Of a DNA stretch of 64,000 nt, positions 18,514 through 25,841 are shown in pieces. The translations under genes were made by a program, and so were the position numbers. Every line of letters starts with the position of its first letter. Position 1 is the stretch's first letter. The notes beneath the pieces were generated by a model that ran no database searches, was not told the origin of the DNA, and saw only the letters and a program-made list of their open reading frames with translations. This DNA is from Commensalibacter nepenthis (lineage in GTDB: Bacteria; Pseudomonadota; Alphaproteobacteria; Acetobacterales; Acetobacteraceae), in assembly GCF_029953305.1 (NCBI RefSeq), contig NZ_JASBAN010000001.1, forward strand, positions 2,163,001 to 2,227,000, in the 5' to 3' direction.

Positions 18514-19929
18514 ATGAAAAAACTGATCTTAGCCATTATTGTTCTTGGGGCAGTGGTGTATGGTGGAACCGTTTGGTATTTAAATGGGTTCGATCATAAA
18601 ACCGCCCCTGTATTGGCAGAAAACTCGCCTTCACGTAAAGATGCTTTGGCAATGGTTGCTTTTGATGTTTTGAAAGAAGCACGTTGCGATTATTGTCACT
18701 CTGAAAAAGTAGATTTGCCATTTTATTTTAAACTGCCAATTGCAAGCAGTTTAATGGAAAAAGATCGTCTTAAAGGTCTTAAAAATTTCCGTATGGAACC
18801 TGTGATTGCAGCGATGGATGAGGGTAAACCCGTTGGTTTGGTTGCGTTATCTCGTATAGAATTTGTGATGCAACGTAATTTGATGCCTCCTTCATTGTAT
18901 TTGTTAATGCATTGGCATTCTCGTCTTTCAGAACAACAACGTGATGATGTTGTTAAATGGGTTCAACAAGAACGTAAAAAATATTATGCCACTCAAGGTG
19001 TCGCAGAGCGTTTTGCTGGTGAGCCTGTACAACCTGTTCCAGAATCTTTGCCTGTTGATCCTAAAGTTGTTGCTTTGGGTAAAAAATTATTTTTTGAAAA
19101 AAGATTGTCTGGTGATAACACATTAAGTTGTGCCTCTTGCCATGACCTCCAAAAAGGTGGTGTAGACGGGTTGGTTACGGCTACGGGTATTTATGGGCAA
19201 AAAGGTCCGATTAACGTGCCAACAGTTTACAATGCTGTTTTTAACCATAGTCAGTTTTGGGATGGTCGTGCTGTTGATCTAGAAGATCAAGCCGGAGGTC
19301 CTGTGATGAATCCATTGGAAATGGGTTCTAAAACTTGGGAAGATGTCGTGACAAAATTACGCCAAGAACCTTCTTATGAAAAAGATTTCTCCGAAGCGTT
19401 TGGCAGCCCAACAATTGATAAAAAAACTATTACTGATGCCATTGGTGCTTATGAAAAAACATTAATTACGCCTGACAGTCCTTTTGATATGTATTTAAAA
19501 GGCGTAGACGGTGCGATTAATGCACAGGAAAAGCGTGGGTATCAATTGTTTAAAGAAAATGGTTGTGCAAGTTGTCATAATGGTGTTGCGCTTGGTGGTG
19601 CAGCTTATGAGGAACTTGGGTTGCAAGAGGACTATTTTACAGACCGTGGTGATAAATTAACGGATGCTGATATGGGGCGTTTTAATGTGACCCATCAAGA
19701 GTCAGATAAACATAGATTCAAAGTGCCTTTACTGCGCAATATTGCGTTGACAGGTCCTTATTTCCATGATGGCAGTGTCAAGACGCTTAAAGAAGCGGTT
19801 GAAAAAATGTTGAAATATCAAACACCTTATCATAAATTATCAGATCAAGAGGTTAATGATATTGTTGCTTTCTTAAAAACATTGACTGGAAAATATCAAG
19901 GTCAATCTATTGATAAGCTAGCACCGTAA
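18514..19929 (+). CDS. Tri-haem cytochrome c peroxidase, YhjA-like, membrane-anchored
   Basis: The protein has three c-type haem sites: CDYCH at 58-62, CASCH at 206-210 and CASCH at 351-355. Ordinary bacterial cytochrome c peroxidases have only the last two. The extra N-terminal haem domain, the uncleaved membrane segment at about 4-22 and the ~470-residue length match Escherichia coli YhjA (Ccp), which takes electrons from quinol to reduce periplasmic peroxide. The peroxidase core has QFWDGRA, GGPVMNPLEMG and the LRNIALTGPYFHDG segment. It lies between the methyltransferase and smr, with its own upstream gap and a strong terminator downstream, so it is probably monocistronic. Confidence 0.93.
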   Translation: MKKLILAIIVLGAVVYGGTVWYLNGFDHKTAPVLAENSPSRKDALAMVAFDVLKEARCDYCHSEKVDLPFYFKLPIASSLMEKDRLKGLKNFRMEPVIAAMDEGKPVGLVALSRIEFVMQRNLMPPSLYLLMHWHSRLSEQQRDDVVKWVQQERKKYYATQGVAERFAGEPVQPVPESLPVDPKVVALGKKLFFEKRLSGDNTLSCASCHDLQKGGVDGLVTATGIYGQKGPINVPTVYNAVFNHSQFWDGRAVDLEDQAGGPVMNPLEMGSKTWEDVVTKLRQEPSYEKDFSEAFGSPTIDKKTITDAIGAYEKTLITPDSPFDMYLKGVDGAINAQEKRGYQLFKENGCASCHNGVALGGAAYEELGLQEDYFTDRGDKLTDADMGRFNVTHQESDKHRFKVPLLRNIALTGPYFHDGSVKTLKEAVEKMLKYQTPYHKLSDQEVNDIVAFLKTLTGKYQGQSIDKLAP

Positions 19930-19955
19930 TATATAAAGATTATTGAGAATCTTTT

Positions 19956-19990
19956 AACCTTTCACTGGTTTTCTGGTGAAAGGTTTTTTA
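19956..19990 (+). terminator. Rho-independent terminator after the tri-haem peroxidase gene
   Basis: AACCTTTCAC (19956-19965) pairs perfectly with GTGAAAGGTT (19976-19985) across a 10-base loop and is followed by TTTTT. It starts 27 bases after the peroxidase stop codon. Confidence 0.9.
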
Positions 19991-20027
19991 TTGTATAAGT
20001 TCAGTTTGATAGTTAAGGGTAAAAAAA

Positions 20028-20627
20028 TTGGCAAGAGGACGACAATTAAATAAAGAAGAGCAATCTTTATGGGATCAGTTTGCCAATCAGATCAAGGGAA
20101 TTCATCAAAATAAGCCACGCGAGTTACCGATGGTTAAAATTGCTTTTGATGAACGACCTGATAATCATAAGAAGCTCTTAGGAAATATAACAAGATCACA
20201 AAGATTGGTGCAAACCGAAAATTTTATCCAATATTATAAGCTCTTTAAGAAAAAACAGGAACAACCACTTGAGCAGAAACCTTTTATAAAGATCGGGGAA
20301 AAGCAAGCTGGTTTAGATACAAATACATGGAAAAAACTGCATAAAGGACACATGCAGCCCGAAAAAATTCTCGATTTACATGGATATACCGCGCAGCGTG
20401 CTTTTTTTGTTTTAGAAGAGTTTCTAATTCGATCACAACGAAATAACATTCGTTGTGTAGAAATTATTACAGGCATTGGCACTGGATATAAAGAAGGCGG
20501 GATTTTAAAAAGAGAACTTCCTTATTGGTTAAACCGTCCCGCCATCCAAGCTCTGATTTTAGGAACGACTTATCCAGCTCAATGGAATGGGGGTGCCGTT
20601 AGAGTATTGTTAAGACGTAATCGTTAA
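20028..20627 (+). CDS. Smr/MutS2-type domain protein
   Basis: The C-terminal half is an Smr domain: LDLHG at 115-119 and TGIGTG at 148-153, followed by GGILKRELPYWL and the final GGAVRVLLRR. Small Smr proteins are nucleic-acid binding or nicking enzymes; the exact role is unsettled. The start appears to be TTG at 20028, with AAGGGT upstream; the next in-frame methionine is residue 35, which would leave out a conserved-looking N-terminus. It is a common downstream neighbour of mltA in alphaproteobacteria, but here two genes lie between. Confidence 0.88.
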   Translation: MARGRQLNKEEQSLWDQFANQIKGIHQNKPRELPMVKIAFDERPDNHKKLLGNITRSQRLVQTENFIQYYKLFKKKQEQPLEQKPFIKIGEKQAGLDTNTWKKLHKGHMQPEKILDLHGYTAQRAFFVLEEFLIRSQRNNIRCVEIITGIGTGYKEGGILKRELPYWLNRPAIQALILGTTYPAQWNGGAVRVLLRRNR

Positions 20628-20632
20628 TTCCC

Positions 20633-21706
20633 TTAATTATGTGACCATTTTATACTTTTCGCATTAAGCCATCGTTGCAAGGCCATTGTTGTAATAATGG
20701 GTGGACACATTTTGCTGATTGTATCAATACAAACAGAGTTATCTTGTAACGTAACATTATTATTTTTGGCGAAAGTAATAATTTGCTCATCTTTTAAAAT
20801 TTTACTGGTATTTAAACGCCATTTTGCCACGAGTGCAGAAGAGGTCAGCATAGGTAACATAATAGAGACGTTCATTCTTGAAGCGAGTGCCAGTGCGTTC
20901 CATGCATCGAATAATGTATTGTCTGTTTTATAATGGGGTAATTGATGATATAAATCGCTAAAACGAGGACCGTAAGTTGTCGTTTCATCAAGTGAGAAAA
21001 ATGTATGTAACCCCTGTTTGAGCAAGCTGGGCAAGGCGGCGAATGCTTCTGGGGTGCTGAGCTGTAAAACATCAATATCCCCCTTTTTTAATGCTTGAAT
21101 AGCAGTTTGGAAATCAGTTAACCCTTCAACTGGGATTGTATTGATCTTCAGAAGTTCAATACCAAGCAATGTTGGAAGTTCCTTGCCAATAATAGAGGAT
21201 ACAGCAACTTTCATAGATCTGTTTTTAAGAAGATCAGGAATAGAATTATGAAACGGTTGACGTGCAATTGTAATAGATGGGGATAGGCTGCTTAATATCG
21301 GAATCCATCTTTCGAAATCATAATGAACACGTTTATCCCCTGACATAGAAGCAATAAACGGATTTCCAGAGGTTAAAAATGCTGTATGACCGTCTGGCAC
21401 TATTCGTGAGTCAAACAGATTTGCCCCAGTAATTCCATCATGTCCTGTTGTATATCGTATAGGTACAGGAACATCGTCTTGCAGGCTTGACGTAAATGCC
21501 GATGAAAGGTGTGATGCCCATTCTCCAATATTACTTGTCTCCGATCCTCCGACGATAAAAGAAAAATTGTTATTTCCTTTAGGGGTTTGTATGGGTGCCA
21601 TGGGCATGACTTCATCTGCATTTACGGTTAATGCAGATACAGTTAAACTTGCTCCAGCGAGGGAGAGGATACGAAAAAATTGGCGTTTTGTTACCGGTAA
21701 AGGCAT
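20633..21706 (-). CDS. TctC/Bug-like solute-binding protein
   Basis: A ~30-residue export signal begins with a basic KRQFFR stretch, close to a twin-arginine motif but with Lys-Arg, and ends near VNADE. The mature part resembles tripartite tricarboxylate transporter binding proteins (TctC/Bug family): a GHDGITGANLF stretch where the family has a GAGG-type loop, VPDGHTAFLTSGNP, and VHYDFERWIPI where the family has YDP-x-KDF-x-P. No tctA or tctB membrane gene is adjacent, so the ligand and partner are unknown. It converges on smr with five bases between. Similarity is moderate, so the family is probable rather than certain. Confidence 0.6.
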   Translation of the reverse strand: MPLPVTKRQFFRILSLAGASLTVSALTVNADEVMPMAPIQTPKGNNNFSFIVGGSETSNIGEWASHLSSAFTSSLQDDVPVPIRYTTGHDGITGANLFDSRIVPDGHTAFLTSGNPFIASMSGDKRVHYDFERWIPILSSLSPSITIARQPFHNSIPDLLKNRSMKVAVSSIIGKELPTLLGIELLKINTIPVEGLTDFQTAIQALKKGDIDVLQLSTPEAFAALPSLLKQGLHTFFSLDETTTYGPRFSDLYHQLPHYKTDNTLFDAWNALALASRMNVSIMLPMLTSSALVAKWRLNTSKILKDEQIITFAKNNNVTLQDNSVCIDTISKMCPPIITTMALQRWLNAKSIKWSHN

Positions 21707-21914
21707 TTCGTTTATTGTTTCTTGTTTTATAAAAATGGAAAAAGAGAAAGAAGCTTATTATTATGAAAGATTTTAACTCACGTTTAAAGTTTTTTTTCAA
21801 TTGATTTAATTTTTCATATAAATATAGCAATTTAAAGGCAAAACTATTTTAAAATTATGGTTTTATGAATAGAATGAGTCCTATGTAATCTATCTTTGAT
21901 ATAAAGCGGTTGTA

Positions 21915-23153
21915 ATGACACAAGCCCCCAAACTTCATCCAGATCAAGTTTCTTCTAAGAAACAAACAATTTCTGAATGGATTGAGAAAAGATTTCCTAT
22001 ATTTTCAACATTTCAACGTGAATATACTCAGTTTCCCATGCCTTGCAATTTAAATATTTGGTGGGCATTTGGTGCGGTTTTATGTGTTGTTTTACTATTG
22101 ATGTTGGCAACAGGCATATTTTTGGCACTATCTTATACACCCTCTGCCGATGGAGCATTTGCTTCGATTGAAATGATTGAAAGGCGCGTAGCAAGTGGGT
22201 GGTTATTACGATCGTTGCATATGGCAGGGTCGAATTTGTTCCTTGCATTTTTATATTTACATATTTTCAGAGGGCTTTATTACGGCTCCTATAAAAGTCC
22301 CAGAGAGCTTGTATGGTTGTCTGGCTTGGTTTTAATGTTAATGGTGATGATGACAGCATTTGCAGGATATATCTTGCCTTGGGGGCAGATGTCTTATTGG
22401 GCTGCAAATGTTGTTATCCAAGCGATTTCCTCTATACCTTTAATCGGTGAGGGGTTGGCTCATTGGTTAATGGGTGGCAGTTCTCCGAACGACTTAACGC
22501 TACATCGATATTTTGTATTACATTTTGCAATGGCCTTTTTGATTATTGGTGTCGTATTGATTCATGTCATTTGTTTGCATGTTGTGAAGTCTAATAATCC
22601 CAAAGGAATAGAACCTAAAACAAAAGAAGAAACGTTATCTTTTTTTCCTTACTATGTGGCAAAGGATGGTGTGGTGATTGTTGGTGCAATCATATTACTT
22701 GTGTTATTGGCTTTCTTTTTTCCTGATTTATTAACGAATAACGAAAATTATACGCCTGCCAATCCTTTGGAAACACCAGCAAGTATCGCACCTGAGTGGT
22801 ATTTCTTGCCGTTTTATGGGATTTTACAGATTATTCCGTTTAAATTTCTTGGGTTGTTATTGTCAGTAGGTTCATTGCTCATTTTGTTTGTTGTGCCTTG
22901 GTTGGATAGATCCCCTATTAAATCGGCTAATTACCGTCCTTTATATCGAATAGCATTATTGGTTTTATTCATTGTATTCGTGATATTAGGGATTGTTGGA
23001 AAATATCATACACATACGGGATTAATATGGTTGGGGAGATTGGCATTATTATATTATTATGCTCATTTTTTAGTTATTTTACCTTTGTCAGCACGGTTTG
23101 AACTTAAAAGAATGCTTCCTACTTCTTTGTTGGAAGAGAAGGGGCATCAATAA
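21915..23153 (+). CDS. petB: Cytochrome b subunit of ubiquinol-cytochrome c reductase
   Basis: This inner-membrane subunit of the bc1 complex holds both b haems and the quinol sites. Haem ligand pairs are spaced as expected: His102 and His116, His203 and His217. The PEWY motif is near residue 292 in ASIAPEWYFLPFY. The 412-residue length and about eight membrane segments are normal. The stop codon shares one base with the petC start, so the genes are coupled. The Rieske gene that normally precedes petB is absent; only ~200 bases separate petB from the divergent TctC-like gene. Confidence 0.96.
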   Translation: MTQAPKLHPDQVSSKKQTISEWIEKRFPIFSTFQREYTQFPMPCNLNIWWAFGAVLCVVLLLMLATGIFLALSYTPSADGAFASIEMIERRVASGWLLRSLHMAGSNLFLAFLYLHIFRGLYYGSYKSPRELVWLSGLVLMLMVMMTAFAGYILPWGQMSYWAANVVIQAISSIPLIGEGLAHWLMGGSSPNDLTLHRYFVLHFAMAFLIIGVVLIHVICLHVVKSNNPKGIEPKTKEETLSFFPYYVAKDGVVIVGAIILLVLLAFFFPDLLTNNENYTPANPLETPASIAPEWYFLPFYGILQIIPFKFLGLLLSVGSLLILFVVPWLDRSPIKSANYRPLYRIALLVLFIVFVILGIVGKYHTHTGLIWLGRLALLYYYAHFLVILPLSARFELKRMLPTSLLEEKGHQ

Positions 23154-23929
23154 TGATGAAAATTGTAAAGAATATATGGTTGTTAGTTTGTATGATGCTG
23201 ATGTTGTCATCGGTTTCTATGGCTTGTTATGCAAAAGACAAGCCTGCATATAAACAATATCCATGGAGCTTTACAGGATTATTTGGTACGTATGATTTAC
23301 CCAGCGTGCAAAGAGGATATTTGGTATATCGTAAGGCTTGTGCGTCCTGTCACTCTGTGCAATATATGCGTTATGCTGATTTACAACAAATGGGGTTAAC
23401 GCTCGATCAAATTGATAAAATTGCAAAAACAGATCAGGTATTGGACGGTAAAGACGCATCTGGTAAGGATCGATATCGTCCAGCCACAGTGGTAGATTAT
23501 TTGCCTGCACCTTATTCAAACCAATTAATGGCTAAATCAGTGAATGCAGGGAAAGTACCTTTGGATTTTTCTCGCTATGGTCAGGGACTGAGGAAACAGG
23601 CTGATTATATTATGGCGATTTTAATGGGATATCAAAATCCTCCAGCTGGTTTTAAACCAGATCAAGAAGGGATGGTTTATAATCGATATTTCCCTAATCA
23701 TCAAATCGCAATGCGTTCGCCATTAATCAAGGATGGTGTAAAATATCCTGGTGGCACACCCGCAACCATAGAGCAACAAGCCAAAGATGTAACAACATTT
23801 TTAAGTTGGACAGCCCATCCACATCTGATAGAACGTCATCGTATCGGCATCATGGTAATGATTTATCTTGCCTTTATTGCTATTTTAACACTGCTTGTGA
23901 AAAGAAAAGTTTGGTCAAATGTCAAATAA
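23153..23929 (+). CDS. petC: Cytochrome c1 subunit of ubiquinol-cytochrome c reductase
   Basis: The protein has a signal peptide, the single haem c site CASCH at 63-67, a candidate axial methionine in HQIAMRSPL, the GTPATIEQQAKDVTTFLSW stretch diagnostic of cytochrome c1, and one C-terminal membrane anchor (about residues 232-250). It passes electrons from the Rieske centre to cytochrome c. Two adjacent ATGs (23153, 23156) overlap or touch the petB stop. The 3' end overlaps mtnP by 11 bases. Confidence 0.96.
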   Translation: MMKIVKNIWLLVCMMLMLSSVSMACYAKDKPAYKQYPWSFTGLFGTYDLPSVQRGYLVYRKACASCHSVQYMRYADLQQMGLTLDQIDKIAKTDQVLDGKDASGKDRYRPATVVDYLPAPYSNQLMAKSVNAGKVPLDFSRYGQGLRKQADYIMAILMGYQNPPAGFKPDQEGMVYNRYFPNHQIAMRSPLIKDGVKYPGGTPATIEQQAKDVTTFLSWTAHPHLIERHRIGIMVMIYLAFIAILTLLVKRKVWSNVK

Positions 23930-24815
23930 ACATACATCTTCTACCCATGCGTATCCAGTTATTGGGATTATTGGGGGTTCTGGTCTTTATGATATCTCTG
24001 GATTAACCGATCAAAAATGGGTCAAAGTCGAAACCCCTTGGGGCGATCCATCAGATGAATTATTGACGGGGAATCTTGAAGGTGTTTCTTGTGTCTTTTT
24101 ACCTCGTCATGGTCGTGGGCATGTGATTTCTCCAACCGAGGTAAATTATAAAGCAAATATTGCCGCAATGAAGACATTAGGTGTCACGGATATTATTTCT
24201 GTGTCTGCGGTGGGTTCGTTAAAAGAAGAATTGCCTCCTGGAACATTTGTGGTTGTGGATCAAGTTATTGATCGCACACGGTTAAGAGATAAAAGTTTTT
24301 TTGGCACAGGATGTGTTGCCCATGTGTCTTTGGCTGATCCTTTTTGTAATAGAATTGGGCAAATTTTATATGATAATGCCAAAGAGTTAGGGTTATCTGT
24401 TGTTAAAGGTGGCACTTATCTTGTGATGGAAGGTCCTCAATTCTCTACTCGTGCAGAAAGTAATCTTTATCGTTCATGGGGAGCTTCTGTTATTGGAATG
24501 ACCAATATGCCAGAAGCTGCCTTAGCTCGTGAAGCTGAAATTTGTTATGCAACTGTAGCAATGGTGACAGATTATGATTGTTGGCACGAAGATCACGATG
24601 CCGTCAGTGTAGAGGCTGTAATTAAAACTTTAACTGCGAATGCCAGCAATGCCCGTGCTTTGGTGGAAAAAATTATTCCTAATTTGGGAAAGCAAAGACC
24701 AAGTTGTGCAGCTGGCTGTGACCATGCTTTGGAACATGCGTTAATTACCGCTCCTCAGAAGCGTGATCCTAAAATGATTGAAAAATTAAAATTGATTGCT
24801 GGGCGCGTTTTATAG
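23919..24815 (+). CDS. mtnP: S-methyl-5'-thioadenosine phosphorylase
   Basis: MtnP splits methylthioadenosine into adenine and methylthioribose-1-phosphate for methionine salvage. The phosphate-binding GIIGGSGLYD is at the N-terminus. FLPRHGRGH, YLVMEGPQFSTRAES and IGMTNMPEAALAREAE are family signatures. The 298-residue length is typical of the bacterial/eukaryal MTAP type. Its start lies inside the end of petC (11-base overlap), so it is probably translated from the pet transcript. The adjacency of mtnP to pet genes has been seen in acetic acid bacteria as far as I recall; that is not verified here. Confidence 0.95.
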   Translation: MSNKHTSSTHAYPVIGIIGGSGLYDISGLTDQKWVKVETPWGDPSDELLTGNLEGVSCVFLPRHGRGHVISPTEVNYKANIAAMKTLGVTDIISVSAVGSLKEELPPGTFVVVDQVIDRTRLRDKSFFGTGCVAHVSLADPFCNRIGQILYDNAKELGLSVVKGGTYLVMEGPQFSTRAESNLYRSWGASVIGMTNMPEAALAREAEICYATVAMVTDYDCWHEDHDAVSVEAVIKTLTANASNARALVEKIIPNLGKQRPSCAAGCDHALEHALITAPQKRDPKMIEKLKLIAGRVL

Positions 24816-24817
24816 TT

Positions 24818-24886
24818 TGTAGGAATTAATCGCGTTGTTTACAGTAATATTCCATACCACTGTAAACAACGCGATCAATTCGTACA
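24818..24886. repeat. Two insertion-sequence ends joined head to head (69-bp inverted repeat)
   Basis: A 27-base arm starting TGTAGGAATT (24818-24844) faces a 27-base arm ending AATTCGTACA (24860-24886), with a 15-base spacer; 25 of 27 positions pair. The same sequence recurs at 29103-29127 and 29197-29223, the latter directly after a transposase stop codon. I therefore read these arms as terminal inverted repeats of one IS element type with TGT...ACA ends, as in the IS481/IS3 groups. No target-site duplication was seen. It begins two bases after mtnP and could also act as an mRNA 3' hairpin. Confidence 0.75.
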
Positions 24887-24892
24887 CCTAAA

Positions 24893-25198
24893 GATTATTT
24901 TTATCGAGATGACCCTCTGATAACAAGTCATTGTGTTAATTGTGAATTAGATGTTGATTTGCCAGAGGATAGTCAATGGCAAGTCAAAGATATGCTTTAC
25001 ATAATAGGTTTTATGTCTTGGAATGAAACCTCTTTTACGATACTGGCAGGGCGCAGGCACGATTCTATTTATCCGCAGGCTCCAAAGATGGTAAAAGTTG
25101 CAACAGATCAATTTGAATTTATCAAAGGCCACGAATATAGACGTATGACAGTCAGAGAATGTGCCAAAGTTCAAACTTTTTCAGATGATTTTATTTTT
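24893..25198 (+). pseudogene. 3' remnant of a cytosine-C5 DNA methyltransferase gene
   Basis: The frame reads through a C-terminal C5-methylase region: WNETSFTILAGRR, PQAPKMVKV and RRMTVRECAKVQTFSDDFIF, which match the target-recognition end and motif IX/X region of Dcm-type enzymes. The catalytic PC and AdoMet-binding motifs are absent. Upstream it stops at the IS ends at 24818-24886. Downstream the frame runs on into the antisense of the EVE gene until 25258, where the sequence is no longer methylase-like. It is a dead stub, presumably truncated by IS activity or deletion. Confidence 0.75.
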
Positions 25199-25619
25199 CT
25201 ATGTCATGACTTGAAACCTGCCCCAATTGACAGAGTAATTGCCAATGCTCGGCTGTAATGGGCATGACGGATAGGCGAGATTGTTTAATAAGGCTGATTT
25301 CTTGTAGTTCGGGAATTGTTTTGATTTGTTTTAATGTGATCGGAACAGGAACCGAACATACCGTTTGTACATCAACGCAAGACCATTTGTGATCTGGATC
25401 GGTAGGGTCTGGATAATATTCTTTGACGATGCGGACAATACCTACAATTTCTTTACCCACATTAGAATGATAAAAGAAGGCTAAATCGCCAATTTTCATG
25501 GATTGTAAGTTCTTCTTAGCTTGATGATTACGTATGCCTGTCCACGGTTCGATATTATTCTTTAACTGTTCTTGCCAAGAATATGCATCAGGTTCTGATT
25601 TGATCAACCAATAATTCAT
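25191..25619 (-). CDS. EVE domain-containing protein
   Basis: The 142 residues are a single EVE domain: start MNYWLIKSEPDAYSW, then WTGIRNHQAKKNL, MKIGDLAFFYHSN, and IVGIVRIVKEYYPDP. EVE domains have a PUA-like fold and bind modified bases in DNA or RNA; many are standalone housekeeping proteins, some belong to restriction systems. AAGGACA lies just upstream of the ATG. Here its 3' end abuts the cytosine methylase stub, a suggestive neighbour but not proof of a shared role. Confidence 0.92.
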   Translation of the reverse strand: MNYWLIKSEPDAYSWQEQLKNNIEPWTGIRNHQAKKNLQSMKIGDLAFFYHSNVGKEIVGIVRIVKEYYPDPTDPDHKWSCVDVQTVCSVPVPITLKQIKTIPELQEISLIKQSRLSVMPITAEHWQLLCQLGQVSSHDIEK

Positions 25620-25711
25620 TATTTTGTCCTTAATTCTTTAATGTATATGTGACGTCATTTGAATATATAACTTTATAGAAAAAAATAAGGAAAAAATAAG
25701 GTGATTGATAT

Positions 25712-25729
25712 TGTGATAAAATAATCACA
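25712..25729. promoter_or_regulatory. 18-bp palindrome in the TonB receptor promoter region
   Basis: TGTGAT and ATCACA are separated by six bases. It resembles a CRP/FNR-type dyad, but the TGTGA-TCACA spacing is eight rather than the usual six. It lies ~110 bases before the receptor start. A regulator cannot be named from this. Confidence 0.3.
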
Positions 25730-25799
25730 CTCTGCATATTATACATTCAAGATGGTTGTGTTTTAAGAATGTTGTTGATAATAGTTCTTAATAACTTTT

Positions 25800-25818
25800 G
25801 GTAGTAATAATCATTCTT
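25800..25818 (+). promoter_or_regulatory. Candidate Fur box
   Basis: The 19-base stretch GGTAGTAATAATCATTCTT matches the classical Fur consensus at 14 of 19 positions, including an unbroken ATAATCATT. It ends 23 bases before the TonB receptor ATG, a position fitting iron repression of the receptor and PiuC-type genes. A+T-rich DNA raises the chance of a false match. Confidence 0.5.
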
Positions 25819-25841
25819 AATATTGTAAAGAGTAGCAACGT

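Noticed and set aside
23806-24006. Short plus-strand ORF across the petC-mtnP junction
   Set aside because: It lies out of frame inside two strongly supported genes.
24818-24886. Hairpin after mtnP read as a simple terminator
   Set aside because: No T-run follows and the same arms recur at 29.1-29.2 kb beside a transposase tail, so IS ends explain it better.
24947-25174. Minus-strand ORF opposite the methylase stub
   Set aside because: The plus strand has clear methylase motifs; the antisense frame has none.
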